21,609 nucleotides of DNA from a virus, in the IMG/VR virus record IMGVR_UViG_3300020445_000093, positions 1 through 21,609 of that record, one strand, 5' to 3'. The notes under the pieces were generated by a model. That model searched no databases, had not been told where the DNA came from, and worked only from the letters and a program-made list of their open reading frames with translations. The position numbers were made by a program, and so were the translations under genes. Of the stretch, positions 1 to 8,206 are shown piece after piece (within the stretch, counting starts at the first letter, position 1; each line of letters begins with the position of its first letter).

Positions 1-1
1 C

Positions 2-3000
2 ACTATTACATATAATTCCTCTACTAAGAGAGTAACAGTAGGGTTTAATACAGGATTTAGTGATCTATTCCCATTCGCTGTTGGTGATAATGTTTTAATT
101 GAAAATACGAGTGTTGGAGTAGGATCTACTGCAAAGGGATATAATTCAGCGGCATATAATTATAAGTTATTCCCAATAACTGAGGTTAATACTGCTTTAG
201 GTGGTAATACAGGATCTCTTGTTTATGATATGTCTAGTGTTTTGGAGAGTGGAGCATATCCTGGTTATTATGATCCTAACACTTCATTTGGTAGAGTAAT
301 TCCTGAAAAAGAATTCCCTATATTTGATATTAAATTAAAAGTTAATGATTTCTTGGTGGGAGAAACTGTTGCTACTGGTGACAAAGAAGGAATAGTTGAA
401 AGTTGGAATAATAAGATTGAAACTCTTAAAGTTTCAACTAATAGTGAACTTGAAATTGGAGAAATTCTTAGTGGTCAAACTTCATCTACGAAAGGAGTTA
501 TTAATAGTAAAATTGATTTTGATTCTTATATTAAATTAGGACCCTATTCATCAGTTAATAAGGGATGGATATATGATACAGGAATGCTGAATAATAATGT
601 TCAAAGAATGCCTGATAACAGTTATTATCAGTATTTCTCTTATGCTTTGAAATCTGAAGTTCCTTATCAAACTTGGAATGAGCCAGTTAGTGCTTTAAAT
701 CACACTGCTGGATTCTTGAAGTTTTCTGATTTAATTATCGAGAGTAAACCAGATAATCCAAATGTAGGATTTGCTGAAACCAGTACTGCTGATGTTACTG
801 TTGATATGTTTGGTAAGGGAAATCTGAATTGTGTTTATACTTTTGATCTTGCTTCAGAAGAAGCAGTTAGGATAAATGATGGATTAGTATCTAATGAAAT
901 AGTTTTTGAAAATAGAGTATTAAGTGATTATTCAGAATCCAAAGGAAATAGAGTTCTTACAATAGATGATTTTAGTGGTAAATTTAATCACCAACCAAGA
1001 GCAACAAGATTTGCTGTGGTTGACAATAATGAATTAACTGCAGCAAGAAGCAGGAAATTTTTCACCTATGTAAGAGATAAAAGATATACCCAAGAAAGAC
1101 AAGTTCTTGTTGTATCTTTATTGCACGATGGAGTTAATGGATATCTTAATCAGTATGGAAGAGTAGAAACTCATCCTGATTTGGGTTCATTTGATTGGAG
1201 TATAAGTGGAACTAAAGGACAACTTCAGTTCTATCCAATTAAGTATTCAGTTAATGATTATGATGTTACATTTATTTCTCATGATCTTAAGAGTAATAAT
1301 TCAGGAATAGGCAGCACATCTTGTGGAAGTATTGTTCAAATCAATTCTCATCACACTGAAATTGCTAGTGGATCAAGTTCGGCAACAACAATTGTAGGAA
1401 TTGCTTCTACATATCGTTCTGCTAAGGTTATAGTAGAAATTGGAGCAAATGATGATTCTTATTTTGAATTTGATGAATTAAATCTTATTCATGATGGATC
1501 AACTGTTGATATGGTTGAGTATGGTCAATTAGCGGATAATAATTTGACTCCTTATAATATTGGTGGTTTGGGAACTTATTATTCTTACCTTGAAGGATCA
1601 AGAATTAAAATTGACTTTACACCAGATTCTGCTCTTGGAGTGGGACATAGTATTAATGCTCTTAGTGTTTCTATTGCCAGCAGCACTTCTGGTGCTACTG
1701 GAGTTGGAACTGCAGAAGAATTAAGCACAGGTCTTCTTGATTCTTGGTATACTTCAATTGCTGCTTCAGGAACTCCTGGAATAAACACTATTGCTGAATA
1801 TCATGCAGATTCTCATGGTGCATATTATGTTGTTCAATTAGAAGATACAACTAATAAGCGTTATGAAATGTGTGAGGTTGTTGCATGTGATGACGATGAT
1901 TATAATACCTTAACTGAATATGGTAATGTTCAATTACATACAACTGGTTTAGGAACGATAGGTGCAAATATTGATGGTTCTGATAGAAAGCATTTAACCT
2001 TTATTCCTAATCATAATATTAAGGTTCAGGTAAGAGTCTTCCAAAATGTTTTGAGTCTTGTTAAATCAAGCATTAATAACAGTTCTATTGATTTCAATAA
2101 TGCAGTAATTAATTCCAGTTATGGAGAATATTACGGAACAGAGAGTGATATTAAGAGAACATTTGGTTTACTTCATAACGAGAGACCAATCTTCCAGAGA
2201 TTTGTTGATGCAAGTGATACCTCCTTAGTTAGTGTTTCTGCAGATACTGTTACTATTCCTGATCATTACTTTGTAACTGGAGAAAAACTTGAGTATTCTT
2301 ATGCAGGATCTGGAACTACTCAAGCAATTAGTATTGCTTCTAGCACTGTTCCTGGTATTGGAGTAACTACTAAATTACCTTCTACAGTATATGCAGTTAA
2401 GAGTAATGATAGCACTCTACAATTTGCCGCTAGTGCAGAGAAAGCTTTACTACAAAACCCTGTAGTATTTGATATTAGTGCTGTTGGTATTGGAACTTCT
2501 CACTCCTTTACATCTACTAATCAAAATGCTAAAGCAATAGTAGCAATTGACAACTTCTTCCAGTCACCTATTGTTGGTGGATCAGTTACTACGACTCTTG
2601 CAAAAGATTTAACTCTTTTAGATGAAAAATTAACCTTTAGTGGAATAACATCATTCTTCAGTGGAGATCTGATAAAGATTAATGAAGAAATTATGAAAAT
2701 TAATACTGTTGGTTTAGGAAGCACAAACGTAGTATTAGTTAAGAGACCATGGATGGGAACTGGTCTTTCTACTCATAGTTCTGGAGATATGATTCAGATC
2801 TATGAGGGTAATTATAATATTCGTGAAAATAAAATTCATTTTGTTGAAGCACCTTATGGACCTGATCCTATCTCCTCAACTACTAATGCACCAGATGATA
2901 GGGATTGGGTAGGAATATCCACTCATTCTACTTTCCAAGGTAGAACCTTTATGAGGAGTGGAGTCACTGGTACTATTGCAGAGACTTATGCTAATAATAT

Positions 3001-6000
3001 TATCTTTGATGATATTTCTAACCAATTTACCGGAATTGCTAAAACCTTTACTCTGAAAAAAGATGGAGGATCTAATGCAACAGGATTCTCTACAAGTAAT
3101 GCTGTTGTCTTAGTTAATGGTATATTCCAAGGACCGCAGGGTGTTCAAAGTGAAGTAGAAGATTATGAGATGAAAGAAAGTGCTGGAATTTCTAGTATAT
3201 TCTTTACAGGAACTGCATCTTCTGCTACCTATGATCCTAATAATGCTAATGTTCCTGTTGGTGGAGTAATTGTTTCTGTTGGATCTACCGAAGGATTTGG
3301 TTTACAACCTCTTGTTGCGGCAGGTGGAACCGCTGTAGTTTCTGTTGCAGGAACCATTTCAGCCATTGGTATTGGAACAAGTGGATCTGGTTATAGACTT
3401 GATATTCAACCAACTGTTAATGTTGCTATTCAAACATCCAGTTTGTATGCCGCAAATTACACTGGAATTGGTACTGCACAAATTGTTAATGGTGGAATTA
3501 CTGGAATAGCAATTACTAATCCACAAGTATTCTACAAACCTCAAATACTTACAAATATTGAGTATAGTGGAGCATCTGGATTAGCAACAATTACTACTTT
3601 CTTGCCTCATAAGTTAGAAAGAGGTGAAGATGTTATTCTTTCGGGAATTGCAATGACATGTGAGTATGCTCCTCCACTTTCAATTTCAACCGCTGCATAC
3701 ACCAGTACCACTGGTATTATGACAGTTACAACAACTAGTGCTCATGGATTTAATGCAACTGGTAAATCAAGCGTTGTAATCTTTACTGGATTAGGAATGA
3801 CCTGTGCTATTGATTCAGGTGTTTCTACGCATTATTATCCTAGAGGTCAGGATTATGCGTATAATAATTCCGTATCTATTGCATCCACATCTACTACTGA
3901 TATTACAGTTAATGTTGGAGTAGCAGCAGGTGGAGATCAATACGCTCATACATTTAAACGGGCTTCTGCTAACGCTATAGTTTCTGGTGGTGATTATCTA
4001 CACTCCTTTGTTAGTGCAGCAAGTAGTGCTTTAACATCTAATACTGGATTGGGATATACTCCTTCTAATGCACAGTATACTGGTTCTACTGGTATTATGA
4101 CAGTTACTGTAGCTAATCATGGATTGTTAGCAGGAACTAATACCGTTTCTATTGCACAAAGTTCAATAGTATTCAGATGTGCAATGGATGATAATGCAAC
4201 ATTGCATTCATATCCAAGAGCAACAGATCCATATTATGATACTGCGATTTCAATTGCATCTACCACTGTAAATACTCTTACATTACAAGTTGGTATATCT
4301 AGTCTGAAGTATGATGATGTATCTGCTGCTACGTATAATGCTGCTACTGGTGATCTTGTAATGACAGTTGGTGCAGGTCATAGTTTGACTGCTGGAAGAA
4401 ATATAAAGATTGCACAAAATTCTCTTACCTTTACTTGTGCTAGAGATGCTCATGCTACTGAGCATAGTTATCCTAGAAAACCTGATCCAGGTTATGGTGG
4501 AGTTCCCATTCAAAGTGTTGGAACCACAACTACATTCACAGTCAATGTTGGTATATCTACTGTTCCTACATTCTATCAAGGTGGTGGAACTGTTCAGGCT
4601 GCTATTATGGCACCTAGAGCAAATAACTTCTCTTCAAGTAAGCAAGATCCTGCATCTGGTGGAACCCCTGTTAGCAGAATAGTTAATGAGAAAGCATTTG
4701 AAGTAAATGTTGGTGTATCAACTAGAGAGCACATTTATGCTAGAGGTGGAAAGGTTGAGAAAAAACTAGGAGTTAAAATTGATGATCCACTTTCATATTC
4801 TAATCTTGCCTTAATTTATAGTTCTGAATCTGCACAAGGAATTGGAACATTTGCGACAATTGATGTTGTAGTTGGTCAGGGATCTAGTGTAATTGATTTT
4901 GAAATTAGACAAACAGGATATGGATTCGGTCAAGGTGAAATTCTCACTGTTAATACTGGTGGAAGTGCCGGAATTCCTACTGATCCTAGTCTACCATATA
5001 AAGAATTCCAGATTTCATTAGAAAATACTTTTAGTGATGCATTTGCTGGTTGGTCTATTGGAGATCTTCAAGTATTGGATAATTGGGATGCTTTATGTGA
5101 TGGAAATAATAAGACATTCCCTATTAAGCTAAATGATAATTTCTTAACTATTAGATCTGCAAAGGGATCTAGTATAGATGTTCAATCAACTCTTCTTATA
5201 TTTGTAAATGATGTTCTTCAGAAACCTGGAGAAGCATATACATTTAGTGGAGGAAGTATTGTTAAATTTACTGAACCTCTGAAAGCAGGTGATTCAACTA
5301 AAGTTCTTTATTATAAAGGAACTGGTAGTGTAGATGTTGTCTTTAAAGATGTATTAGAAACAGTAAAAGTTGGTGATGAATTACAATTAAGAAATGAACC
5401 TCGTTTTGACCAAGGATTTGGAATGCTTCAAGATGAAAGAGTTGTTACTGGAATTAATACTACTGATTCTGTAGAAACTAATCCCTATGCTGGTCCTGGA
5501 ATTACTACTGATACTACTGTTTTAAGACCTGTTAAATGGTGTAGACAGACTAAGGATAAGATTATTGATGGTATTAGAATTGGAAAAGATAGAAATCTTT
5601 ACGAACCTATTATTCAACCCACTTCACATTTGATTCAAAATGTTGGTGTTGGTTCAACATGTGCATGGGTTCAAAATGCTAGACCATTTTTTGATCCTTT
5701 AAATGAGAATAATACTACTACTAATACTGATACTATAGAACTTATCTCTCAGGATAGTAAAGTTGCCGCTGCTGCTACTGCTAATGTTTCTACTGCAGGA
5801 ACTATTACTTCTATCAGTATTAGTGAGGGTGGATATGGTTACACATCTGCACCTATTGTTACTATTGGTTCTCCTGTTGGATTGGGAACTACTCCTGGAG
5901 ATAATCAAGCATATGCAACTGCAACTCTAAGTAGTGGTGTAGTAAATGCTATTACTATTGGTTCTACTCCAGGATCGGGATATACTTCTACTAATCCACC

Positions 6001-6598
6001 TGAAGTATTGATTGCTGCTCCAAATCTCATTAAAGGAAAAGCAACCGAAGTAACTTATCAAGGTGATTTTGGAATTATTAGTGGTGTGCATACAACTACT
6101 GTTGGTGTAGCATCAACTGGATTGGTATTTGATCTATTCATTCCACCTGATTCAGAACTTAGAAATTCTGATATTGTTGGAGTTACTACCGTAAGTGGTA
6201 TTGCAACAGGATATTACTTTACTGTTAGCAATTCTAGAATTGGTAATGGAGTAACCTCTCTCTATCAAAATAGTAGCACCTTAGGAATAGGATCTACCTT
6301 TATAGATAATGTGTATGAAGTTGCTGCTGTTTCTATTGGAGTAACCGCAGCAGAATCTAAGACAGGTGCTGGTTTAACTGCAGTTGCTAAGGTAACTGTT
6401 AGTGTTAAAGATTGGAATTCTATAAGTGGTCTTGGATATAGTTCTTACTATGGTAATTTCTCTTGGGGTAAAGTTCTCTTTGGAAACAGAAAGAATGCTC
6501 AAGCATATAATGCATATACTGATGATGGAGTGGTCGGAATTTCTACTGGCGGAATAGTCAGAAGAGTTCATCCACTTAAGGCGAATAATTATAGTTAA
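2..6598 (+). CDS. Giant virion structural protein, 5'-truncated by window (gene 7 position)
   Basis: The frame is open from base 2 to the TAA at 6596-6598, giving at least 2199 residues. The first ATG at 230 has no ribosome-binding site and the frame runs on upstream of it, so the true start is outside the window. The protein is rich in Gly, Ser, Thr and Ile, with frequent GIGST or VGVST-like strings, and has no visible membrane segment or catalytic motif. Modules seen (numbering from base 2): a GE...G..S segment near residues 112-170; an 'INEEIMKI ... H-S-S-G' segment near 860-937; three tandem repeats plus one truncated copy at 1188-1522; and GSGY-type segments near 1110-1180 and 1927-2010. 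The C-terminal end, reading IVRRVHPLKANNYS, looks like a conserved terminal tag of cyanophage virion proteins. It lies directly before gp8, the slot of T4 gene 7 (baseplate wedge initiator), but I see no direct gp7 similarity. A virion, probably baseplate or fibre, role is inferred. Confidence 0.8.
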   Translation, partial: TITYNSSTKRVTVGFNTGFSDLFPFAVGDNVLIENTSVGVGSTAKGYNSAAYNYKLFPITEVNTALGGNTGSLVYDMSSVLESGAYPGYYDPNTSFGRVIPEKEFPIFDIKLKVNDFLVGETVATGDKEGIVESWNNKIETLKVSTNSELEIGEILSGQTSSTKGVINSKIDFDSYIKLGPYSSVNKGWIYDTGMLNNNVQRMPDNSYYQYFSYALKSEVPYQTWNEPVSALNHTAGFLKFSDLIIESKPDNPNVGFAETSTADVTVDMFGKGNLNCVYTFDLASEEAVRINDGLVSNEIVFENRVLSDYSESKGNRVLTIDDFSGKFNHQPRATRFAVVDNNELTAARSRKFFTYVRDKRYTQERQVLVVSLLHDGVNGYLNQYGRVETHPDLGSFDWSISGTKGQLQFYPIKYSVNDYDVTFISHDLKSNNSGIGSTSCGSIVQINSHHTEIASGSSSATTIVGIASTYRSAKVIVEIGANDDSYFEFDELNLIHDGSTVDMVEYGQLADNNLTPYNIGGLGTYYSYLEGSRIKIDFTPDSALGVGHSINALSVSIASSTSGATGVGTAEELSTGLLDSWYTSIAASGTPGINTIAEYHADSHGAYYVVQLEDTTNKRYEMCEVVACDDDDYNTLTEYGNVQLHTTGLGTIGANIDGSDRKHLTFIPNHNIKVQVRVFQNVLSLVKSSINNSSIDFNNAVINSSYGEYYGTESDIKRTFGLLHNERPIFQRFVDASDTSLVSVSADTVTIPDHYFVTGEKLEYSYAGSGTTQAISIASSTVPGIGVTTKLPSTVYAVKSNDSTLQFAASAEKALLQNPVVFDISAVGIGTSHSFTSTNQNAKAIVAIDNFFQSPIVGGSVTTTLAKDLTLLDEKLTFSGITSFFSGDLIKINEEIMKINTVGLGSTNVVLVKRPWMGTGLSTHSSGDMIQIYEGNYNIRENKIHFVEAPYGPDPISSTTNAPDDRDWVGISTHSTFQGRTFMRSGVTGTIAETYANNIIFDDISNQFTGIAKTFTLKKDGGSNATGFSTSNAVVLVNGIFQGPQGVQSEVEDYEMKESAGISSIFFTGTASSATYDPNNANVPVGGVIVSVGSTEGFGLQPLVAAGGTAVVSVAGTISAIGIGTSGSGYRLDIQPTVNVAIQTSSLYAANYTGIGTAQIVNGGITGIAITNPQVFYKPQILTNIEYSGASGLATITTFLPHKLERGEDVILSGIAMTCEYAPPLSISTAAYTSTTGIMTVTTTSAHGFNATGKSSVVIFTGLGMTCAIDSGVSTHYYPRGQDYAYNNSVSIASTSTTDITVNVGVAAGGDQYAHTFKRASANAIVSGGDYLHSFVSAASSALTSNTGLGYTPSNAQYTGSTGIMTVTVANHGLLAGTNTVSIAQSSIVFRCAMDDNATLHSYPRATDPYYDTAISIASTTVNTLTLQVGISSLKYDDVSAATYNAATGDLVMTVGAGHSLTAGRNIKIAQNSLTFTCARDAHATEHSYPRKPDPGYGGVPIQSVGTTTTFTVNVGISTVPTFYQGGGTVQAAIMAPRANNFSSSKQDPASGGTPVSRIVNEKAFEVNVGVSTREHIYARGGKVEKKLGVKIDDPLSYSNLALIYSSESAQGIGTFATIDVVVGQGSSVIDFEIRQTGYGFGQGEILTVNTGGSAGIPTDPSLPYKEFQISLENTFSDAFAGWSIGDLQVLDNWDALCDGNNKTFPIKLNDNFLTIRSAKGSSIDVQSTLLIFVNDVLQKPGEAYTFSGGSIVKFTEPLKAGDSTKVLYYKGTGSVDVVFKDVLETVKVGDELQLRNEPRFDQGFGMLQDERVVTGINTTDSVETNPYAGPGITTDTTVLRPVKWCRQTKDKIIDGIRIGKDRNLYEPIIQPTSHLIQNVGVGSTCAWVQNARPFFDPLNENNTTTNTDTIELISQDSKVAAAATANVSTAGTITSISISEGGYGYTSAPIVTIGSPVGLGTTPGDNQAYATATLSSGVVNAITIGSTPGSGYTSTNPPEVLIAAPNLIKGKATEVTYQGDFGIISGVHTTTVGVASTGLVFDLFIPPDSELRNSDIVGVTTVSGIATGYYFTVSNSRIGNGVTSLYQNSSTLGIGSTFIDNVYEVAAVSIGVTAAESKTGAGLTAVAKVTVSVKDWNSISGLGYSSYYGNFSWGKVLFGNRKNAQAYNAYTDDGVVGISTGGIVRRVHPLKANNYS
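335..511 (+). repeat. 'GE-x-x-x-G-x-x-S' protein module, copy in giant protein
   Basis: The encoded segment has two GE-containing halves, VGETVATGDKEGIVESW and IGEILSGQTSSTKGVINS, separated by about 20 residues. The same pattern appears in gp14 near 18690-18851 (VGETVTGAASSTTGIVNSW, then KGEDIVGASATREVRI). This is protein-level similarity; the DNA is diverged. Confidence 0.55.
2579..2812 (+). repeat. 'E-x-M ... R ... GT ... H-x-x-G' protein module, copy in giant protein
   Basis: The segment runs through DLIKINEEIMKINTVG, then VVLVKRPWMGTGLSTHSSGD. Its layout (a hydrophobic strand ending in E-x-M/I, a second strand, a V-x-R strand, then G-T/S and H-x-x-G/S-D) recurs in the DUF4815-type protein near 14578-14806 and at the C-terminus of gp15 near 19738-19950. 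Such segments are common in phage tail proteins; the fold is inferred to be a small beta domain. Confidence 0.55.
3563..4567 (+). repeat. Tandem beta-type repeats with C-x-x-D ... HSYPR signature
   Basis: Three full units of about 76-78 residues start at 3698, 4076 and 4334. Each begins Y-x-x-x-T-G, has a T-V segment, then H-G/S, a strand ending in T/R-C-A, H-Y/S-YPR, and closes with a V-x-VG(I/V) strand. A shorter unit starting at 3563 (YSGASGLATITTF...) keeps only the first half and stops after the MTC strand. Between units 1 and 2 there is about 50 residues of extra sequence with HTF and HSF motifs. Units 1 and 2 share an identical 20-base stretch (3710-3729 and 4088-4107). Repeats with this signature occur in many marine phage virion proteins; their function is not known to me. 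Confidence 0.75.
5780..6034 (+). repeat. GGSGYT-type protein module, copies in giant protein
   Basis: Two successive units are encoded: ISISEGGYGYTSAPIVTIG and a second ending GSGYTSTNPPEVLIAAP, with an AYATATLSSGVV linker between them. A weaker related region lies near 3328-3545 (GTSGSGYRLDIQP). The same module is found in gp8, the DUF4815-type protein and gp14. Confidence 0.6.
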
Positions 6599-6606
6599 CT
6601 ACACCG

Positions 6607-6613
6607 CTAAATA
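6607..6613 (+). promoter_or_regulatory. Candidate late promoter element CTAAATA before gp8
   Basis: CTAAATA lies in the 36-nt gap between the giant protein gene and gp8, 21 nt before the gp8 ATG. It resembles the T4 late promoter TATAAATA, recognised by RNA polymerase carrying the phage sigma gp55. Equivalent elements lie in the gaps before gp13, gp15 and the coiled-coil gene. The assignment is by motif and position only. Confidence 0.5.
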
Positions 6614-6634
6614 AGTAAAAAAACTATTGTCAAA

Positions 6635-8200
6635 ATGGCTGCCATTATAACTGATCAACTTCGTATATTAAATGCCAAGAATTTTGTAGCAGGAGTTGCT
6701 TCAACAGCCAACTCTTATTATTCTTTTGTTGGTTTACCTAATCCTACGGATTATGAATCGGATTGGGATACTACCCCACCTTCTCCTGTTGACAATTTTA
6801 ATCAGGAGAATAATTATTGGGATACGATGATTGCATTGAAAAAGATTAATAAAAGTGATGTAAGGCAAGTCATTAGAAAGACAACTTGGACTTCTGGTAT
6901 TAGTTACGATATGTATCGTAATAATATTAGAGCAACTGATGTTTCTAAACCTTCTGATGCAGTAGACTTATATTCTGCAAATTACTATGTGATGAATAGT
7001 GATTATAGAGTTTATATTTGTCTTCAAAACGGAACTTCTCCTGATAATCCTTCAGGGAGACCTTCTCTTGATGAACCAACCTTTACTGATTTAGAACCAA
7101 GATCAGCAGGAACTAGTGGAGATGGATATGTTTGGAAGTATCTTTATACTATTAGCCCAAGTGATATTGTTAAATTTGATTCTATAGAATATATGCCTGT
7201 TCCTCAGGATTGGGCAACTAATACTAGTGATGCTGCTGTTAGAAAAAATGCTGCTACTAGTGGTCAACTTAAGATTGTCACTATTACTAATAGAGGAGTT
7301 GGTGTAGGAACTGCTAATAAAGTTTATACACAAATTCCTATTAGGGGTGATGGATCTGGAGCACAAGCAACAGTTACAACTAATAATGATTCTAAGGTAT
7401 CTAGTGTAACCATTTCTAATGGTGGATCTGGATATACTTTTGGAACTTTAGATCTTGCTGCTAAAGGTATTACTGGAACTACGGATGCTGCATTTAATGT
7501 TATTATCCCTCCTCCAGGAGGTCATGGTGCAGACATTTATAGAGAGTTGGGTGCTTATAATGTTCTTCTTTATTCTAGAATTGAGAATGATACCGACAAT
7601 CCTGACTTTGTAACTGGTAATCAAATTGCTAGGGTTGGAGTTGTAGAAAGTCCTAAAGCATATGATTCGGATTCAAATCTTGAATCTGATAAAGCAAGTG
7701 CAGTTTATGCATTAAAATTAGCAGGTGCAGGATATAGTGGAGTAACTTATGATCCCGATGATCAAATTACTCAAACTATTGGAATTGGATCAACTGCTTT
7801 TGGTAGAGTAGTTTCTTATGATCAGAATACTGGAGTTCTGAAGTATTGGCAAGATAAATTCCATTGTGGTTTTAACACAGATGGAACTAAAAATACTTCG
7901 CCAACTTATGGGTTTATAATGCAAAGATTTACTGCCGATATAGGTAGTGGAGGATCTTTTAACATTATTGGTGGGAGTGCTACTTTGGGAATTGAAACTA
8001 CTTTTGGTAGCACCGCAAATCCTGGTATAAATACCGTAATAAATAGTCGTACCTATAACTTAGGACAATCTTTTATTAAGGGTGTTGCACAGCCAGAAGT
8101 GAAAAAATATTCGGGTAATATTATTTACGTTGATAATAGACCGGCAATTACTAGATCATCCAACCAAAAAGAAGATATCAAAGTTATTTTGCAATTCTAA
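6635..8200 (+). CDS. 8: Baseplate wedge subunit gp8
   Basis: The 521-residue product is homologous to T4 gp8 (334 aa), a baseplate wedge protein that links inner and outer parts of each wedge. Family signatures: the block from NYYVM to VYICLQNG (residues 116-133); SGDGYVWKYLYTI (161-173) followed by EYMPVP (185-190), matching the T4 GDGYVWEYLFEI ... EYIVVP; and a C-terminal block SGNIIYVDNRP ... EDIKVILQF (493-521), matching T4 SGEMIYMENRP ... EEINILFTF. The extra length lies mainly in the middle: residues about 208-293 form a GGSGYT-type insertion ending in a Pro/Gly stretch (IPPPGGHG), with further Gly-rich loops around 365-470. The ATG at 6635 starts MAAIITDQ, usual for cyanophage gp8. A candidate late promoter lies just upstream; no strong Shine-Dalgarno is seen. 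Confidence 0.93.
   Translation: MAAIITDQLRILNAKNFVAGVASTANSYYSFVGLPNPTDYESDWDTTPPSPVDNFNQENNYWDTMIALKKINKSDVRQVIRKTTWTSGISYDMYRNNIRATDVSKPSDAVDLYSANYYVMNSDYRVYICLQNGTSPDNPSGRPSLDEPTFTDLEPRSAGTSGDGYVWKYLYTISPSDIVKFDSIEYMPVPQDWATNTSDAAVRKNAATSGQLKIVTITNRGVGVGTANKVYTQIPIRGDGSGAQATVTTNNDSKVSSVTISNGGSGYTFGTLDLAAKGITGTTDAAFNVIIPPPGGHGADIYRELGAYNVLLYSRIENDTDNPDFVTGNQIARVGVVESPKAYDSDSNLESDKASAVYALKLAGAGYSGVTYDPDDQITQTIGIGSTAFGRVVSYDQNTGVLKYWQDKFHCGFNTDGTKNTSPTYGFIMQRFTADIGSGGSFNIIGGSATLGIETTFGSTANPGINTVINSRTYNLGQSFIKGVAQPEVKKYSGNIIYVDNRPAITRSSNQKEDIKVILQF
7256..7525 (+). repeat. GGSGYT-type insertion inside gp8
   Basis: This codes for residues about 208-297 of gp8: a strand KIVTITNRG, then GDGSGAQATVT, then VSSVTISNGGSGYTFGTL. 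It falls between the conserved EYMPVP region and the conserved ELGAYNVLLYSRI region, so it looks like a module inserted into, or expanded within, the gp8 core. T4 gp8 has no such segment. Confidence 0.6.
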
Positions 8201-8206
8201 GGAATT

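Noticed and set aside
230-232. ATG at 230 as the start of the giant virion protein
   Set aside because: The same frame is open back to base 2 with similar protein composition and no ribosome-binding site precedes 230, so the gene begins outside the window.
3563-4567. Diversity-generating retroelement template/variable repeat or CRISPR array
   Set aside because: The repeats are protein-level, in frame, about 230 bp long and diverged throughout rather than at adenines only; there is no reverse transcriptase and no short regular spacer pattern.
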